From Anaerolineaceae bacterium (GTDB taxonomy: Bacteria; Chloroflexota; Anaerolineae; Aggregatilineales; Phototrophicaceae), in contig PABP01000014.1 in the NCBI GenBank assembly GCA_002699585.1, positions 1-64,000 on the forward strand: a DNA stretch of 64,000 nt, read 5' to 3'. Under the pieces are notes generated by a model that searched no databases, was not told the DNA's origin, and saw only the letters and a program-made list of their open reading frames with translations. Shown here one piece after another: positions 23,548 to 32,063 of this stretch. Position numbers and translations under genes: made by a program. Position 1 is the stretch's first letter, and the number at the start of each line of letters is the position of its first letter.

Positions 23548-24389
23548 CAGTCTGATTCAAGCAGCGCTTGCAGGACTGCCGCCAGTTCCGGGGTTTCCGG
23601 CGCATCCTTGAAATCGGCCATACGGCTGTAGACCTCAGCGGCGGCCAGATGGAAGCCATCAGGCAACCCGGCTCCGGCGAGGGTGGCCGCGATCTCGTGC
23701 ATTTCGCCTTCAAATCGCCACGCTTTGGCCGTCACCCGCCGGACGCGCTGCTCGGTTTCCTCAGCAAATGTGGACCCACCGCGTGACCACTGCGCGTTCA
23801 GGGCCTCGCGCACGCCCAGCGATTCCGCTGTGGCGACGATAGCCGCCAGCAGGGCGGTCGTGCCTTTGCTATAAGCGGCGAACACCATTTTCAGGGCGGA
23901 TGCCTGCCCAATTTGCTCGCTGACGATGCTCGTTTCCAGCGGACCCGACGCGAAGCAAGCAGCAATTTCCGGCGCGGATTGTCCCGATAGATATAGCCAG
24001 GTGCGGCCCGGTTCCCAGGCTGGCCCACCAATGATGCCACCATCGACGAAGGTGATGCCTGCCTCGGCCATGGCCTGCCCGATGCGCTCAGCCCGCTGTG
24101 GCGCGATGGCGTTGGCATCCAGATACAGGCCGCTGAACTCGGTGGCGATTACATCCTGGGCGACCTGTTCGGCGGCGGCAGGCGGGCACACACTCAGTAT
24201 GACCTCGCACTGCTGACACAGGTCCGCCAGCGACCCGGCATCCACCAGCCCGACATCCTCGGCGCGCTGATGGGTGGTCGCACTGCGACCCTCGCCAGCC
24301 CAATAGACCGTGTTGCCACTGTTTTTGGCGCTAGCCGCTACCGAAACACCCATCGCCCCTGGATGTAAAATGCCGATTGTTCTGCTCAT
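23547..24389 (-). CDS. NAD(P)-dependent oxidoreductase, hydroxyisobutyrate dehydrogenase-like (DUF1932)
   Basis: The 280-residue protein has an N-terminal NAD(P) domain with GILHPGAMGVSVA (G-x-x-x-x-G variant) and the phosphate region YLDANAIAPQ, then a substrate loop VDGGIIGGPAW. The C-terminal helical domain has KMVFAAYSKGTTALLAAI, with the conserved Lys in place of the usual KxxxN. This matches the DUF1932 branch of 6-phosphogluconate/hydroxyisobutyrate dehydrogenases. Substrate unknown. It heads a two-gene operon with the acetyltransferase. Confidence 0.82.
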   Translation of the reverse strand: MSRTIGILHPGAMGVSVAASAKNSGNTVYWAGEGRSATTHQRAEDVGLVDAGSLADLCQQCEVILSVCPPAAAEQVAQDVIATEFSGLYLDANAIAPQRAERIGQAMAEAGITFVDGGIIGGPAWEPGRTWLYLSGQSAPEIAACFASGPLETSIVSEQIGQASALKMVFAAYSKGTTALLAAIVATAESLGVREALNAQWSRGGSTFAEETEQRVRRVTAKAWRFEGEMHEIAATLAGAGLPDGFHLAAAEVYSRMADFKDAPETPELAAVLQALLESD

Positions 24390-24548
24390 GTCCTGTTCTC
24401 CAACACGCTGCTGTCGATGCCCTCAACCATAGCGCAAGCCGTGACCCTTGCAAAGCAGTCCAATGTAGGAGCATAGGGTAATCGTTGAGGCTGTGATGGC
24501 CTGTTCGTGTATATAATAAGCATTAAGATGTGTTACGGGGGACCACAA

Positions 24549-25523
24549 ATGTCTCGATTCAAACTTGCGTTGATGACACCGTTTTATGTGGCTGGCCAGG
24601 GAATGGCACTGGGCTTTATCTTAGGACTTCTTACGGGGACAATGATTATTCCCGTTTTCGGTTCCCTCTTTGGCGCTATTTGGGGACTTGGTATGGGTGC
24701 TGTTGCTGGAGCCATTATAGGAGTAGCTTACGCGATTTTGCTCCTGACTATGCAGATAGAAGGTGTCATCCGATCACAAAAGTGGCTCCGCTTTTTATGT
24801 GTGACCGTCACTGTAAGTATTGTAACTTATGCGTTTCTGCGAATCACAGACGATGTAGCTACATCCACATTTCGGCTCTCTATTTTTGAGTATCTACTTC
24901 TAGCTGCATTTAGTTTGATAGCTGCCATTACTTCTGCTGCGGGTACAGATAGTTGGCTGGATTGGCTACGCCAACATAGTCTTCGTAAGCTAAAGCATCA
25001 ACCACCCATCGCACGCAGTCAGGGAAAAATAGGAAGCATTCTGTACGATATGTTGCGTTTTACTTTTGATAGAGGTCGCTGGTTTCGATATCTAGCTCCC
25101 ATTGCAGGTGTTGCAGCCGTTTTGGTTCACATTATAAGATACCCACCGACAGATTTGCTTGGAACTTTGGGAAGTACTCTTATTGCGATTCTTGCATCTC
25201 TGCTTTATGTTGGTGTTCAAACAGCCTTTATAGCCAGTTGGGTGACGTTCATCATCATGGCCGCCAACCGCTACCTTTTCACAGCCGATACCGACCCGCA
25301 CATCTACAAGCGCAACCTCAGCATATTGACCTTCTGTCTGGTGCTGCCGAGCCAGCTTGTTATGGCGGCGGTCATTGGCGCGCCGATAGCAGCGATCATC
25401 GCGACGCTGGCTGTGCGTGACTACGCTGATTGGGTGCATTCCCCGGAAAAGCAAAAGACCAAACCCAAATCGCCTGCACAAGTCACCACCAACCACATCG
25501 TTAAAGAGGCACTCAAGCCATGA
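24549..25523 (+). CDS. membrane protein, first of a tandem paralogous pair
   Basis: The 324-residue protein has a Gly-rich first region with GMALGFILGLLTGTMI and GLGMGAVAGAIIGVAYA, resembling glycine-zipper helices. Further helices follow and then a conserved end: NRYLFTAD, HIYKRNLSILTFC, PSQLVMAAVIGAPIA and DYADWVHSPEK. No family is recognised. GGGGGA precedes the ATG at 24549. The first two thirds are AT-rich and diverge from the paralogue, while the last third is almost identical at DNA level, which suggests gene conversion. It overlaps the next gene by four bases. Confidence 0.75.
   Translation: MSRFKLALMTPFYVAGQGMALGFILGLLTGTMIIPVFGSLFGAIWGLGMGAVAGAIIGVAYAILLLTMQIEGVIRSQKWLRFLCVTVTVSIVTYAFLRITDDVATSTFRLSIFEYLLLAAFSLIAAITSAAGTDSWLDWLRQHSLRKLKHQPPIARSQGKIGSILYDMLRFTFDRGRWFRYLAPIAGVAAVLVHIIRYPPTDLLGTLGSTLIAILASLLYVGVQTAFIASWVTFIIMAANRYLFTADTDPHIYKRNLSILTFCLVLPSQLVMAAVIGAPIAAIIATLAVRDYADWVHSPEKQKTKPKSPAQVTTNHIVKEALKP
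25332..25390 (+). repeat. direct repeat, copy 1 (59 identical bases)
   Basis: This stretch matches 26315-26373 base for base, offset 983. Flanking sequence over about 230 bases is also close, but changes begin on both sides. It lies in the shared 3' part of the two paralogous membrane genes. Confidence 0.85.
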
Positions 25524-26542
25524 ACGATACGCATTCCGCAAGCCGCTTTGAACTCATTTTGTCGACACCCTTTTACATATCGGGTTATGGAACCATGCTC
25601 GGCATGGCGATAGGGACACTCGTTGGTACGATGGTTGTTCCGCTGGCGGGTACGATTGTTGGCGGTGTGGTTGGGGCAGTATTCGGAACGCTAATGTTCG
25701 CCATCCTGGGACTGGGACAAGCAGCGCTTTTGTACCTGATGGGCCTGGATGGGGTTGCGCGTTCGCAGAATTGGCTGCGTATTTTGGCAGGTGGGGTTGT
25801 GAGCGTGTCCTTCTTCTTACTGGAATACATGCCCCTAAAAGATGTCTTTTCTACTGTAGGGACATATGTCATATTCAGCCTTGTGATAGGAGCTATAGCA
25901 CTCATTCCGGGTATCTCTGCGGCCTATGCGACTGATGCATGGCAGGAATGGCTGCGTGAAAAAAGTCCGCGCAAGCTCAAACAGCGTCCCCATAATGAGC
26001 GCCTTCAACTCAAGTGGAGTGATGTTTCCGATACGCTCTATGATGGGTTGAACAGTAGAATCCGCTGGTTAGTTTATCTCACACCGTTCGTGGCAGTTTT
26101 TATAACAGTCGTCCATGCACAATCACACCCTGTGCCACTTGTTGATCTAATTGGATGGCCTTTTGCTGCTAGTTTGGCTTTTGTTGTCTACTTGCTGTTT
26201 CAGCTTTCGTTCATCGCCAGTTGGATGACCCTCATCATCAGGGTGGCCAACCGCTATCTTTTCACTGCCGATATCGACCCACGCATCTACAAGCGAAACC
26301 TCAGCATTTTAACTTTCTGTCTGGTGCTGCCGAGCCAGCTTGTTATGGCGGCGGTCATTGGCGCGCCGATAGCCGCAATCATCGCGACGCTGGCTGTCCG
26401 CGACTATGCCGATTGGGTGCATTCCCCGGAAAAAGCCAAGCGTCTGCAAAAAAGCGGTAAAAAACGCGACTCACAGCCCACTGCGTCCCTGGAAATGCCT
26501 ATACTGGAAGCGGAAGCATCGACCCAACAAGCGACTCAATAA
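25520..26542 (+). CDS. membrane protein, second of a tandem paralogous pair
   Basis: The 340-residue protein repeats the layout of the preceding one: a Gly-rich zipper-like N-terminus (GMAIGTLVGTMVVP, GTIVGGVVGAVFG), several helices, and the end NRYLFTAD to WVHSPEK. A Lys/Ser/Glu-rich tail of about 45 residues is extra. The central motif RSQNWLR and KSPRKLKQRP also match the paralogue. Its ATG overlaps the stop of the first gene (ATGA). Function unknown; the pair may form a hetero-oligomer in the membrane. Confidence 0.75.
   Translation: MNDTHSASRFELILSTPFYISGYGTMLGMAIGTLVGTMVVPLAGTIVGGVVGAVFGTLMFAILGLGQAALLYLMGLDGVARSQNWLRILAGGVVSVSFFLLEYMPLKDVFSTVGTYVIFSLVIGAIALIPGISAAYATDAWQEWLREKSPRKLKQRPHNERLQLKWSDVSDTLYDGLNSRIRWLVYLTPFVAVFITVVHAQSHPVPLVDLIGWPFAASLAFVVYLLFQLSFIASWMTLIIRVANRYLFTADIDPRIYKRNLSILTFCLVLPSQLVMAAVIGAPIAAIIATLAVRDYADWVHSPEKAKRLQKSGKKRDSQPTASLEMPILEAEASTQQATQ
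26315..26373 (+). repeat. direct repeat, copy 2 (59 identical bases)
   Basis: Second copy of the segment at 25332-25390, inside the second paralogue. Synonymous positions are identical within the block, unlike the rest of the two genes. Confidence 0.85.
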
Positions 26543-26573
26543 CACGTCCGTTAGGCCAGTCGGAGGCCATGCG

Positions 26574-27119
26574 ATGAAGGTTCCCATACAGAAATCAGCC
26601 CTGTACATGTTCAAGTGGGGGGCACAGCTCGGCTTTGTGCTGGGCGCGCTTGCGGGCATCATCACGGCATTTTTGATAACCATTGAACCGATTGGCGCAC
26701 TGGTCCTCGGTATTATGTTCGGTGGGGCTTTTGGCTTGGCCGCTGGTGCGATCATGGGCATGGGGCTGGGCATCGCCTATGGATTTGTTGCCCGCTGGGT
26801 CTATGAAAAAGTCGATTTCAGCAGCTTTCGCATCGGCCTGACGCTGTTGGGCGGCGTCGGTGCGGCGGCGATGGCCACCCGCGTCGAGTTGCTTTCTCAA
26901 CTATTGCCGGAATACGCCTATATCGTGATAGCTGGGGTCGCTGCTGGATTGGCCAGCTATCGCTATGCCGGATGGTATCGTCAGCAGCGCAACAGCAAAT
27001 TCAAGAACAAGGATGCCAGTGTAACGCCCTCTCGTCTGGCGGATGCCTCACCAGAACTTAAGGTCTCATTGTCCGACGACATGCTACACTATCAGGATAA
27101 TCAACACTCACAGCGCTAA
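26574..27119 (+). CDS. small glycine-zipper membrane protein
   Basis: The 181-residue protein has two to four membrane segments rich in Gly and Ala (LGFVLGALAGIITAFL, IGALVLGIMFGGAFGLAAG, GMGLGIAYGFVARW). A Lys/Asn/Ser-rich tail of about 45 residues follows. The N-terminal part resembles those of the two preceding paralogues, so it may be a third, shorter member. CGGAGG stands 7 bases before the ATG at 26574. Function is unknown. It lies 31 bases downstream of the second paralogue in the same direction. Confidence 0.7.
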   Translation: MKVPIQKSALYMFKWGAQLGFVLGALAGIITAFLITIEPIGALVLGIMFGGAFGLAAGAIMGMGLGIAYGFVARWVYEKVDFSSFRIGLTLLGGVGAAAMATRVELLSQLLPEYAYIVIAGVAAGLASYRYAGWYRQQRNSKFKNKDASVTPSRLADASPELKVSLSDDMLHYQDNQHSQR

Positions 27120-27147
27120 CGGCGCTCTGCCGCACGTTGGGGAACCC

Positions 27148-27606
27148 ATGCCATCGGAAACCTTTGAAAAATCCATCATCGTCAACCGCACCCCGCAGGA
27201 AATTTACGATTACCTCAGCCATCCCAACAGCTTTGTACGCCTGCAACCGCTGATCCGGGGTATTTACAATGTGCAGGAAAGTCGCAACATGGTTGGCCAG
27301 GTGATGTATACCTACGAAGCCACCGAAGAACTCTTTTTCTTTGGTTTCGTCAAGTACGATAACCACCTGTACGTCAATATGACCCTGGCCGATCCCGGTC
27401 GCATCATTTTGCAGGAAGTCGAAGCGCCGCTGAACGTGCGTCTCAAACAGTTGCTGAAGTTTGATTTGCGGGATGATGGCAGCAGCCAAGTGATCGACAG
27501 CATTGAACTAAACGCTCCGACTGGCTTGTTGGGTTATGCGGTACGCACTGCTAAAGAGGCCCATGCATCCCTGCTACAGGAGTTAAAGGCACGCATGGAG
27601 GGGTGA
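27148..27606 (+). CDS. SRPBCC family protein
   Basis: The 152-residue protein looks like a START/polyketide-cyclase fold. It starts with FEKSIIVNRTPQEIYDYLSHPNSF, the usual first strand and helix, then beta strands, and ends in a long helix YAVRTAKEAHASLLQELKARMEG. These proteins bind hydrophobic ligands in a central cavity; the ligand is not known here. The ATG at 27148 follows TTGGGGA. It ends the run of membrane genes and may be co-transcribed with them. Confidence 0.75.
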   Translation: MPSETFEKSIIVNRTPQEIYDYLSHPNSFVRLQPLIRGIYNVQESRNMVGQVMYTYEATEELFFFGFVKYDNHLYVNMTLADPGRIILQEVEAPLNVRLKQLLKFDLRDDGSSQVIDSIELNAPTGLLGYAVRTAKEAHASLLQELKARMEG

Positions 27607-27634
27607 TTCTCAGTATTCTAGATGAGTAGTATGT

Positions 27635-28489
27635 CTAATCGTCACCTTCATTCCACTCATTTCTCTCAAAGTCTTTGTGTCCTACATCGGTGAATCTTGA
27701 TAAATCGTCCTCAGGACTATAGAGCTTGCCATCGGGCATCGTGGTGTTTGATTTGAATGCAGTTGGATCCACAATGATTGCATTTGCTAAGTTCGTGAGT
27801 GATAGATCAGCATCTTCAAAATCCGTAAAGGCACCAATGAAAGCATCCCCTAAGTTGCTCCGACGAATTCTCGTTCCGATAGCTTTTGTAGATTGAAATT
27901 TTGCGCCTGTCAGGTCAGTCTTCCAGATGCTCGCGTTTGACATGTCTGCGTTGTATAAACAAGCTTGTGCTAGGAATGCCAGATCAAAAGAGGAATTCTC
28001 AAGTTCCGACCTAATAAATGTTGCTCCTTCTAGATTGGCTCCCGTGAAATCGGTTCCTTTTAGGTTCGCATCATTTAGGTTTGCCTGTGCAAGGTTGGTT
28101 TCGCTTAAATCTGCTCCTGCTAGCAAACCATTTTCACCTTCTAGCCATCCTTCATATCGTAATCGATCAATAGCACCAATAGCCATTTCATTCGAGCGAC
28201 TCTTAACTTGCCATAGTAGATCTCGTTTGAGACGTTGAGTCTCTCGAACATTATCCCGCCACCTATCAAGTCTATAAATAAGTGCAACTGCTACACAGGT
28301 ACTCAGGATTTCAGGCCAGATTCCACTAATAAACCAATCATCTAAATCAGCAGTAGAACGAATGCCAATGAGGTAACCTAATATGCCACCCATAAACAGA
28401 CCAGGCAACAACCACAGCCATACGTTCTCGACAAACCAGTGTCTTTTGATTTCGTCCCATCTGGAATTATTTTCCGGATTTGCATCCAT
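27635..28489 (-). CDS. membrane-anchored pentapeptide repeat protein
   Basis: The 284-residue protein has two N-terminal membrane segments (about 22-45 and 52-72). Pentapeptide repeats of the A(D/N)LXX type follow from about residue 118: AGADLSETNLAQANLNDANL, KGTDFTGANLEGATF, and later ADLSLTNLANA. Such repeats fold into a right-handed beta-helix. Cytoplasmic pentapeptide proteins may mimic DNA, but the membrane-anchored type is of unknown role. The gene is AT-richer than its flanks. A convergent gene ends 28 bases away. Confidence 0.82.
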   Translation of the reverse strand: MDANPENNSRWDEIKRHWFVENVWLWLLPGLFMGGILGYLIGIRSTADLDDWFISGIWPEILSTCVAVALIYRLDRWRDNVRETQRLKRDLLWQVKSRSNEMAIGAIDRLRYEGWLEGENGLLAGADLSETNLAQANLNDANLKGTDFTGANLEGATFIRSELENSSFDLAFLAQACLYNADMSNASIWKTDLTGAKFQSTKAIGTRIRRSNLGDAFIGAFTDFEDADLSLTNLANAIIVDPTAFKSNTTMPDGKLYSPEDDLSRFTDVGHKDFERNEWNEGDD

Positions 28490-28534
28490 TGATGTGCTCT
28501 CTCAAATTTGCCACAGGAAATACTAGTTCCAATG

Positions 28535-30115
28535 CTACTTCGTCGCTCGCAACAACCCCATAATAGGCTTGCCCAGTACCCGCCGACCCAAGCGAATCAA
28601 TCCACCCAGGCCCCGCGCCAATAGCTCCGGCGGCGGCGGATACAGCACCGGGTAGGGTTCCAGGCCCAGGTTGCTGAGTACCGTATTGGCCGCGGCGATG
28701 CCCGTCGTGGTGCTGCGTTCCATCCACAGGGCAGGCGTATCGTGCCGCACCCAATCCCCACAGGCGGCGATGCCATCCCAGGGTGTATTGACCGCCAGCG
28801 TGCGCTCATCCGGCACCCGGAAGCGGGTTTGCACGCCACTGTTCCGCCGGACCGTGCCATACAAAAATTGCCCTTTCAGCCCCGGCCATGCACGTGTGAC
28901 TTCGGTTGCACAGGCGGCCATCAGGTTGGCATCAGGCATATCGAGCACATCCTTGGGACCATAGACGTGCATCTCGATGGCGCTGCCGCCGGTCGCATCA
29001 TGCCACTGGCGGAAGTCATCATAGATGCGGTGCAGCCAGAAAAAATTATCCGGCAAAAAGTCACCCGTCAGCATCCCGCCCATGACGCCTTCCGGCGGGG
29101 ATGTTTTGTACCACAGGCGCACGACCGCATTGCGCAGTCCTTCGGGGAAAATCATCTCTGCCGCGTCCGCAGCGGTGTCTTTGCTGGCTGCCAGCAGTCG
29201 TTGTGCGCCGGGGGCATCGGTGGCGATGATAACGTTCTTCGTATGGAAGCGGCGGACTTCACCTGTGCCAGCAGTGGCGACGACCTGCCAGCCCACGTCG
29301 CTGCGGTCAATCCGGGTGACGGTCATGCCGCCCATGACATAACCCTCATTGGCTGTGATGCTATCTATCAGCGGCTGAATCAGGCTGGTGTGGGTATCGG
29401 CAGGGAAAAAGCGCAGTTGCCACGCATCGCGGCGTAACATGGTATAGAAGCGCAGCCCCGCAATGAACGCCGTCAAGTCGATGTCTTCCTCGGAAGCTGC
29501 CAGCAGATTGACGGCCAATCCGGTGAAGGTCGCACGCAGGTTGGGCGTCCACCCCCGGAAGTAGATGCTCATCGGCAGGCCATCCAGCGAACGGCCTTCG
29601 CCAATGGGGTCAAAGCCGACCGTCAGCGCCGTGCTCACCAGCAAACCAGGCAGCGACAAAAAATCCCAGGGGGCGATGTTGGCCCAGATCGAGGGGTTGA
29701 ACAGCAAATTCAGGTAATGGAAGGGCGCCGGAATGTACTTGGAGCGAACAGCATTTCCGGCTTCCATATGACGGACGTGCTTGCCCCAGCGGTTGACCCA
29801 ATCTTCGCCATAACTGAGCTGCAACTTGGTATCCGTGAAGCGCTCAATGGTCGCACGCAAATTGAGATAACCACCCCACACACCATGCACGCTGTGTTCC
29901 GTTTTGAAGGTCCAGTCCTGGCCTTCATGGGCGATGACATCCGGTTTGCCGCCACTGAGTCGTCCACCGGGCCATAGGCTGTCGGCATCCAGGACCAGGG
30001 GCTCGGCACCGCGTTCTGCCAGATGGGCCGCTGCCGCTAGCCCAGCCAGTCCCGCGCCGATGACTACCACCGGGAACAGATCGTCATATTCTTGGGAATG
30101 CGTATTTTCAGACAT
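28535..30115 (-). CDS. FAD-dependent oxidoreductase (amine oxidase/desaturase-like)
   Basis: The 526-residue protein has an N-terminal FAD dinucleotide motif VVVIGAGLAGLAAAAHLAERG and the follow-up WPGGRLSG (GGR motif). The C-terminal flavin contact is AACGDWVRHDTP with IAAANTV. This is the layout of phytoene desaturase, CrtISO and amine oxidase relatives. The substrate-binding middle part is not diagnostic. There are no carotenoid genes next to it. It is divergent from the S9 peptidase with a 142-base gap. Confidence 0.83.
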   Translation of the reverse strand: MSENTHSQEYDDLFPVVVIGAGLAGLAAAAHLAERGAEPLVLDADSLWPGGRLSGGKPDVIAHEGQDWTFKTEHSVHGVWGGYLNLRATIERFTDTKLQLSYGEDWVNRWGKHVRHMEAGNAVRSKYIPAPFHYLNLLFNPSIWANIAPWDFLSLPGLLVSTALTVGFDPIGEGRSLDGLPMSIYFRGWTPNLRATFTGLAVNLLAASEEDIDLTAFIAGLRFYTMLRRDAWQLRFFPADTHTSLIQPLIDSITANEGYVMGGMTVTRIDRSDVGWQVVATAGTGEVRRFHTKNVIIATDAPGAQRLLAASKDTAADAAEMIFPEGLRNAVVRLWYKTSPPEGVMGGMLTGDFLPDNFFWLHRIYDDFRQWHDATGGSAIEMHVYGPKDVLDMPDANLMAACATEVTRAWPGLKGQFLYGTVRRNSGVQTRFRVPDERTLAVNTPWDGIAACGDWVRHDTPALWMERSTTTGIAAANTVLSNLGLEPYPVLYPPPPELLARGLGGLIRLGRRVLGKPIMGLLRATK

Positions 30116-30257
30116 GGCTTGATTGTAAGCCAGGGGATCGCACTTGGGAATGAGCGGGTGGCATGAACTTCTGTGTGGTCCAGTCCATTACCATACACAA
30201 GGCGTAGGCAGACACGGTAAACTAGCGGCAAATGATGACTTTATGGAGAAGTGCCCC

Positions 30258-32063
30258 ATGCTCAAGCCGTTGAACCTGAATGCAGATGCCCCCTGGCGTA
30301 CTCGTTTTGAAGCTGCCCGTATCGTCGATAGTGACATTGCCACGCGCAACCCACAGCGCGGTGTCGTCACCGCCAATATCGATGGCGCGTACCAACTGTA
30401 TGCCTGGGATGTGCCAACGGGTCAGCTCACCCAGATGACCGATTTCCCAACAGGCAAGGTCGGCGGCACGATTTCCGCAGATGGCGAGCGTATCTACTAC
30501 CTGCATGACGAAGGCGGCGACGAGATCGGCCACTACCACTACAAGCCCATTGGCGGCGGCGATCCCGTGGACATCAGCCCCAATATGCCCGCTTATGCGT
30601 CTAACTATTTCACAGAGTCGTTTACGGGCAATCACTACGGATTTATGGCGGCGAATCAGCATGGTTTTTTCATCTACGTCATCGACAACGTCAAAGGCGG
30701 CGATCCGCTGTTCCGTTATGAATCCGGCGTGTTATGTGCTGGGCCGCTGTTGTCTTATGATGGCGAAATTGCCGTCATCGCCACCACGGAAAAAGCTAAA
30801 ACGCTGCACTTCAACTTGGAAGCGTATGACGTGCAGACAGGCGAAAAACTGGGTGAACTATGGGATGGCCCTGGGACCAGCATCCAGCCGATTGGCTTCG
30901 CCCGTCGTGCTGGGGATATGCGCTTTTTGGCGACCAGCAGCGCCAGCGGCTATCCGCGCCCACTTATCTGGAATACACGTACCAATGAGCGCGTCGATCT
31001 GCCCATCGACGATATTGTGGGCGATGTCACCGCGTTGGATTGGTCCGAAGATGGTCGTCTGATCCTGTTGCGGCAGATGCACATGGCCCAAAGCAAGTTG
31101 TGGTTGTATGACACCGAAACTAAGCAAACCAGCAAACTAGATCATCCTTCTGGCAGTTATGGCAAAGCCTATTTTTCGCCGGATGGCACCCTCTACGCCC
31201 ATCTGAGCGATGCCACCAACCCGGAACGTGTTGTCGAGTTGGATATGTCGGGTGCCTTTTTGCGCGTTGTGCTGGATGCCGCCGCCGACCAGGGCGGGAT
31301 TCGACCGACCAGCGTGACGTTCAACAGCGCCGATGGCACGCCCATACAGGCTTGGCTGTATACGCCAGAGGGCGACGGTCCCTTCCCGACAGTGGTGCAT
31401 ACGCATGGTGGCCCGACAGGTGTCATGACTGAGCGCTACATGCCGGATATTCAGGCATGGCTCGATCACGGCTTTGCTTATTTCACCATCAACTTCCGCG
31501 GCAGCACCACCTTCGGCAAGGATTTCCAGGATGCCATCATCGGCAATCTAGGCGATCTGGAAGTGCAGGATGTCGTTGCCGGGACGCAGTGGCTCATTGA
31601 CGAGGGCATCGCCCAGCCGGATATGATCCTCAAGACGGGTCGCAGCTATGGGGGCTATATGACCCTGCAAACCATCGGCAAAGCGCCGGATCTATGGGCG
31701 GGTGCGATGGCCATCGTCGCCATAGCCGACTGGCGGCTGATGTACGAGGACCAGGCCGAGACGTTACGTGGTTACCAGCGGGCGCTGTTCGGTGGCTCGC
31801 CGGATGACCTGCCGGAAGCGCATATCAAATCTTCGCCAATTACCTATGCTGAACAGGTTAAAGCGCCGCTGCTGGTTATCCAGGGCCGCAATGATACCCG
31901 CTGCCCGGAGCGCCAGATGGAAGTCTACGAGGCCAAAATGCGCGACCTGGGCAAGCAAATTGAAATCAGTTGGTATGAAGCCGGACACGGTGCGATGACC
32001 ATCGACGAGCAAATTCGCCAGATGGAGCTGATGCTGCGCTTTACTTATCGGGTGTTGGGATAG
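30258..32063 (+). CDS. S9 family peptidase (prolyl oligopeptidase-like)
   Basis: The 601-residue protein has a beta-propeller of WD/TolB-like repeats (about 45-340) and a C-terminal alpha/beta hydrolase domain. The catalytic Ser463 lies in GRSYGG, Asp546 in QGRNDTRCP and His577 in EAGHGAM. Such enzymes cut short peptides, often acylaminoacyl or prolyl peptides, in the cytoplasm. No signal peptide is seen. GGAGAAG lies 7 bases before the ATG at 30258; the ATG at 30243 is possible. The 3' end overlaps the convergent histidine kinase by 19 bases. Confidence 0.9.
   Translation: MLKPLNLNADAPWRTRFEAARIVDSDIATRNPQRGVVTANIDGAYQLYAWDVPTGQLTQMTDFPTGKVGGTISADGERIYYLHDEGGDEIGHYHYKPIGGGDPVDISPNMPAYASNYFTESFTGNHYGFMAANQHGFFIYVIDNVKGGDPLFRYESGVLCAGPLLSYDGEIAVIATTEKAKTLHFNLEAYDVQTGEKLGELWDGPGTSIQPIGFARRAGDMRFLATSSASGYPRPLIWNTRTNERVDLPIDDIVGDVTALDWSEDGRLILLRQMHMAQSKLWLYDTETKQTSKLDHPSGSYGKAYFSPDGTLYAHLSDATNPERVVELDMSGAFLRVVLDAAADQGGIRPTSVTFNSADGTPIQAWLYTPEGDGPFPTVVHTHGGPTGVMTERYMPDIQAWLDHGFAYFTINFRGSTTFGKDFQDAIIGNLGDLEVQDVVAGTQWLIDEGIAQPDMILKTGRSYGGYMTLQTIGKAPDLWAGAMAIVAIADWRLMYEDQAETLRGYQRALFGGSPDDLPEAHIKSSPITYAEQVKAPLLVIQGRNDTRCPERQMEVYEAKMRDLGKQIEISWYEAGHGAMTIDEQIRQMELMLRFTYRVLG

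Noticed and set aside
28742-29437. Plus-strand open frame of 231 codons
   Set aside because: Antisense of the FAD oxidoreductase gene, rich in His/Arg/Cys as expected of a shadow frame. The minus-strand protein has the FAD motif.
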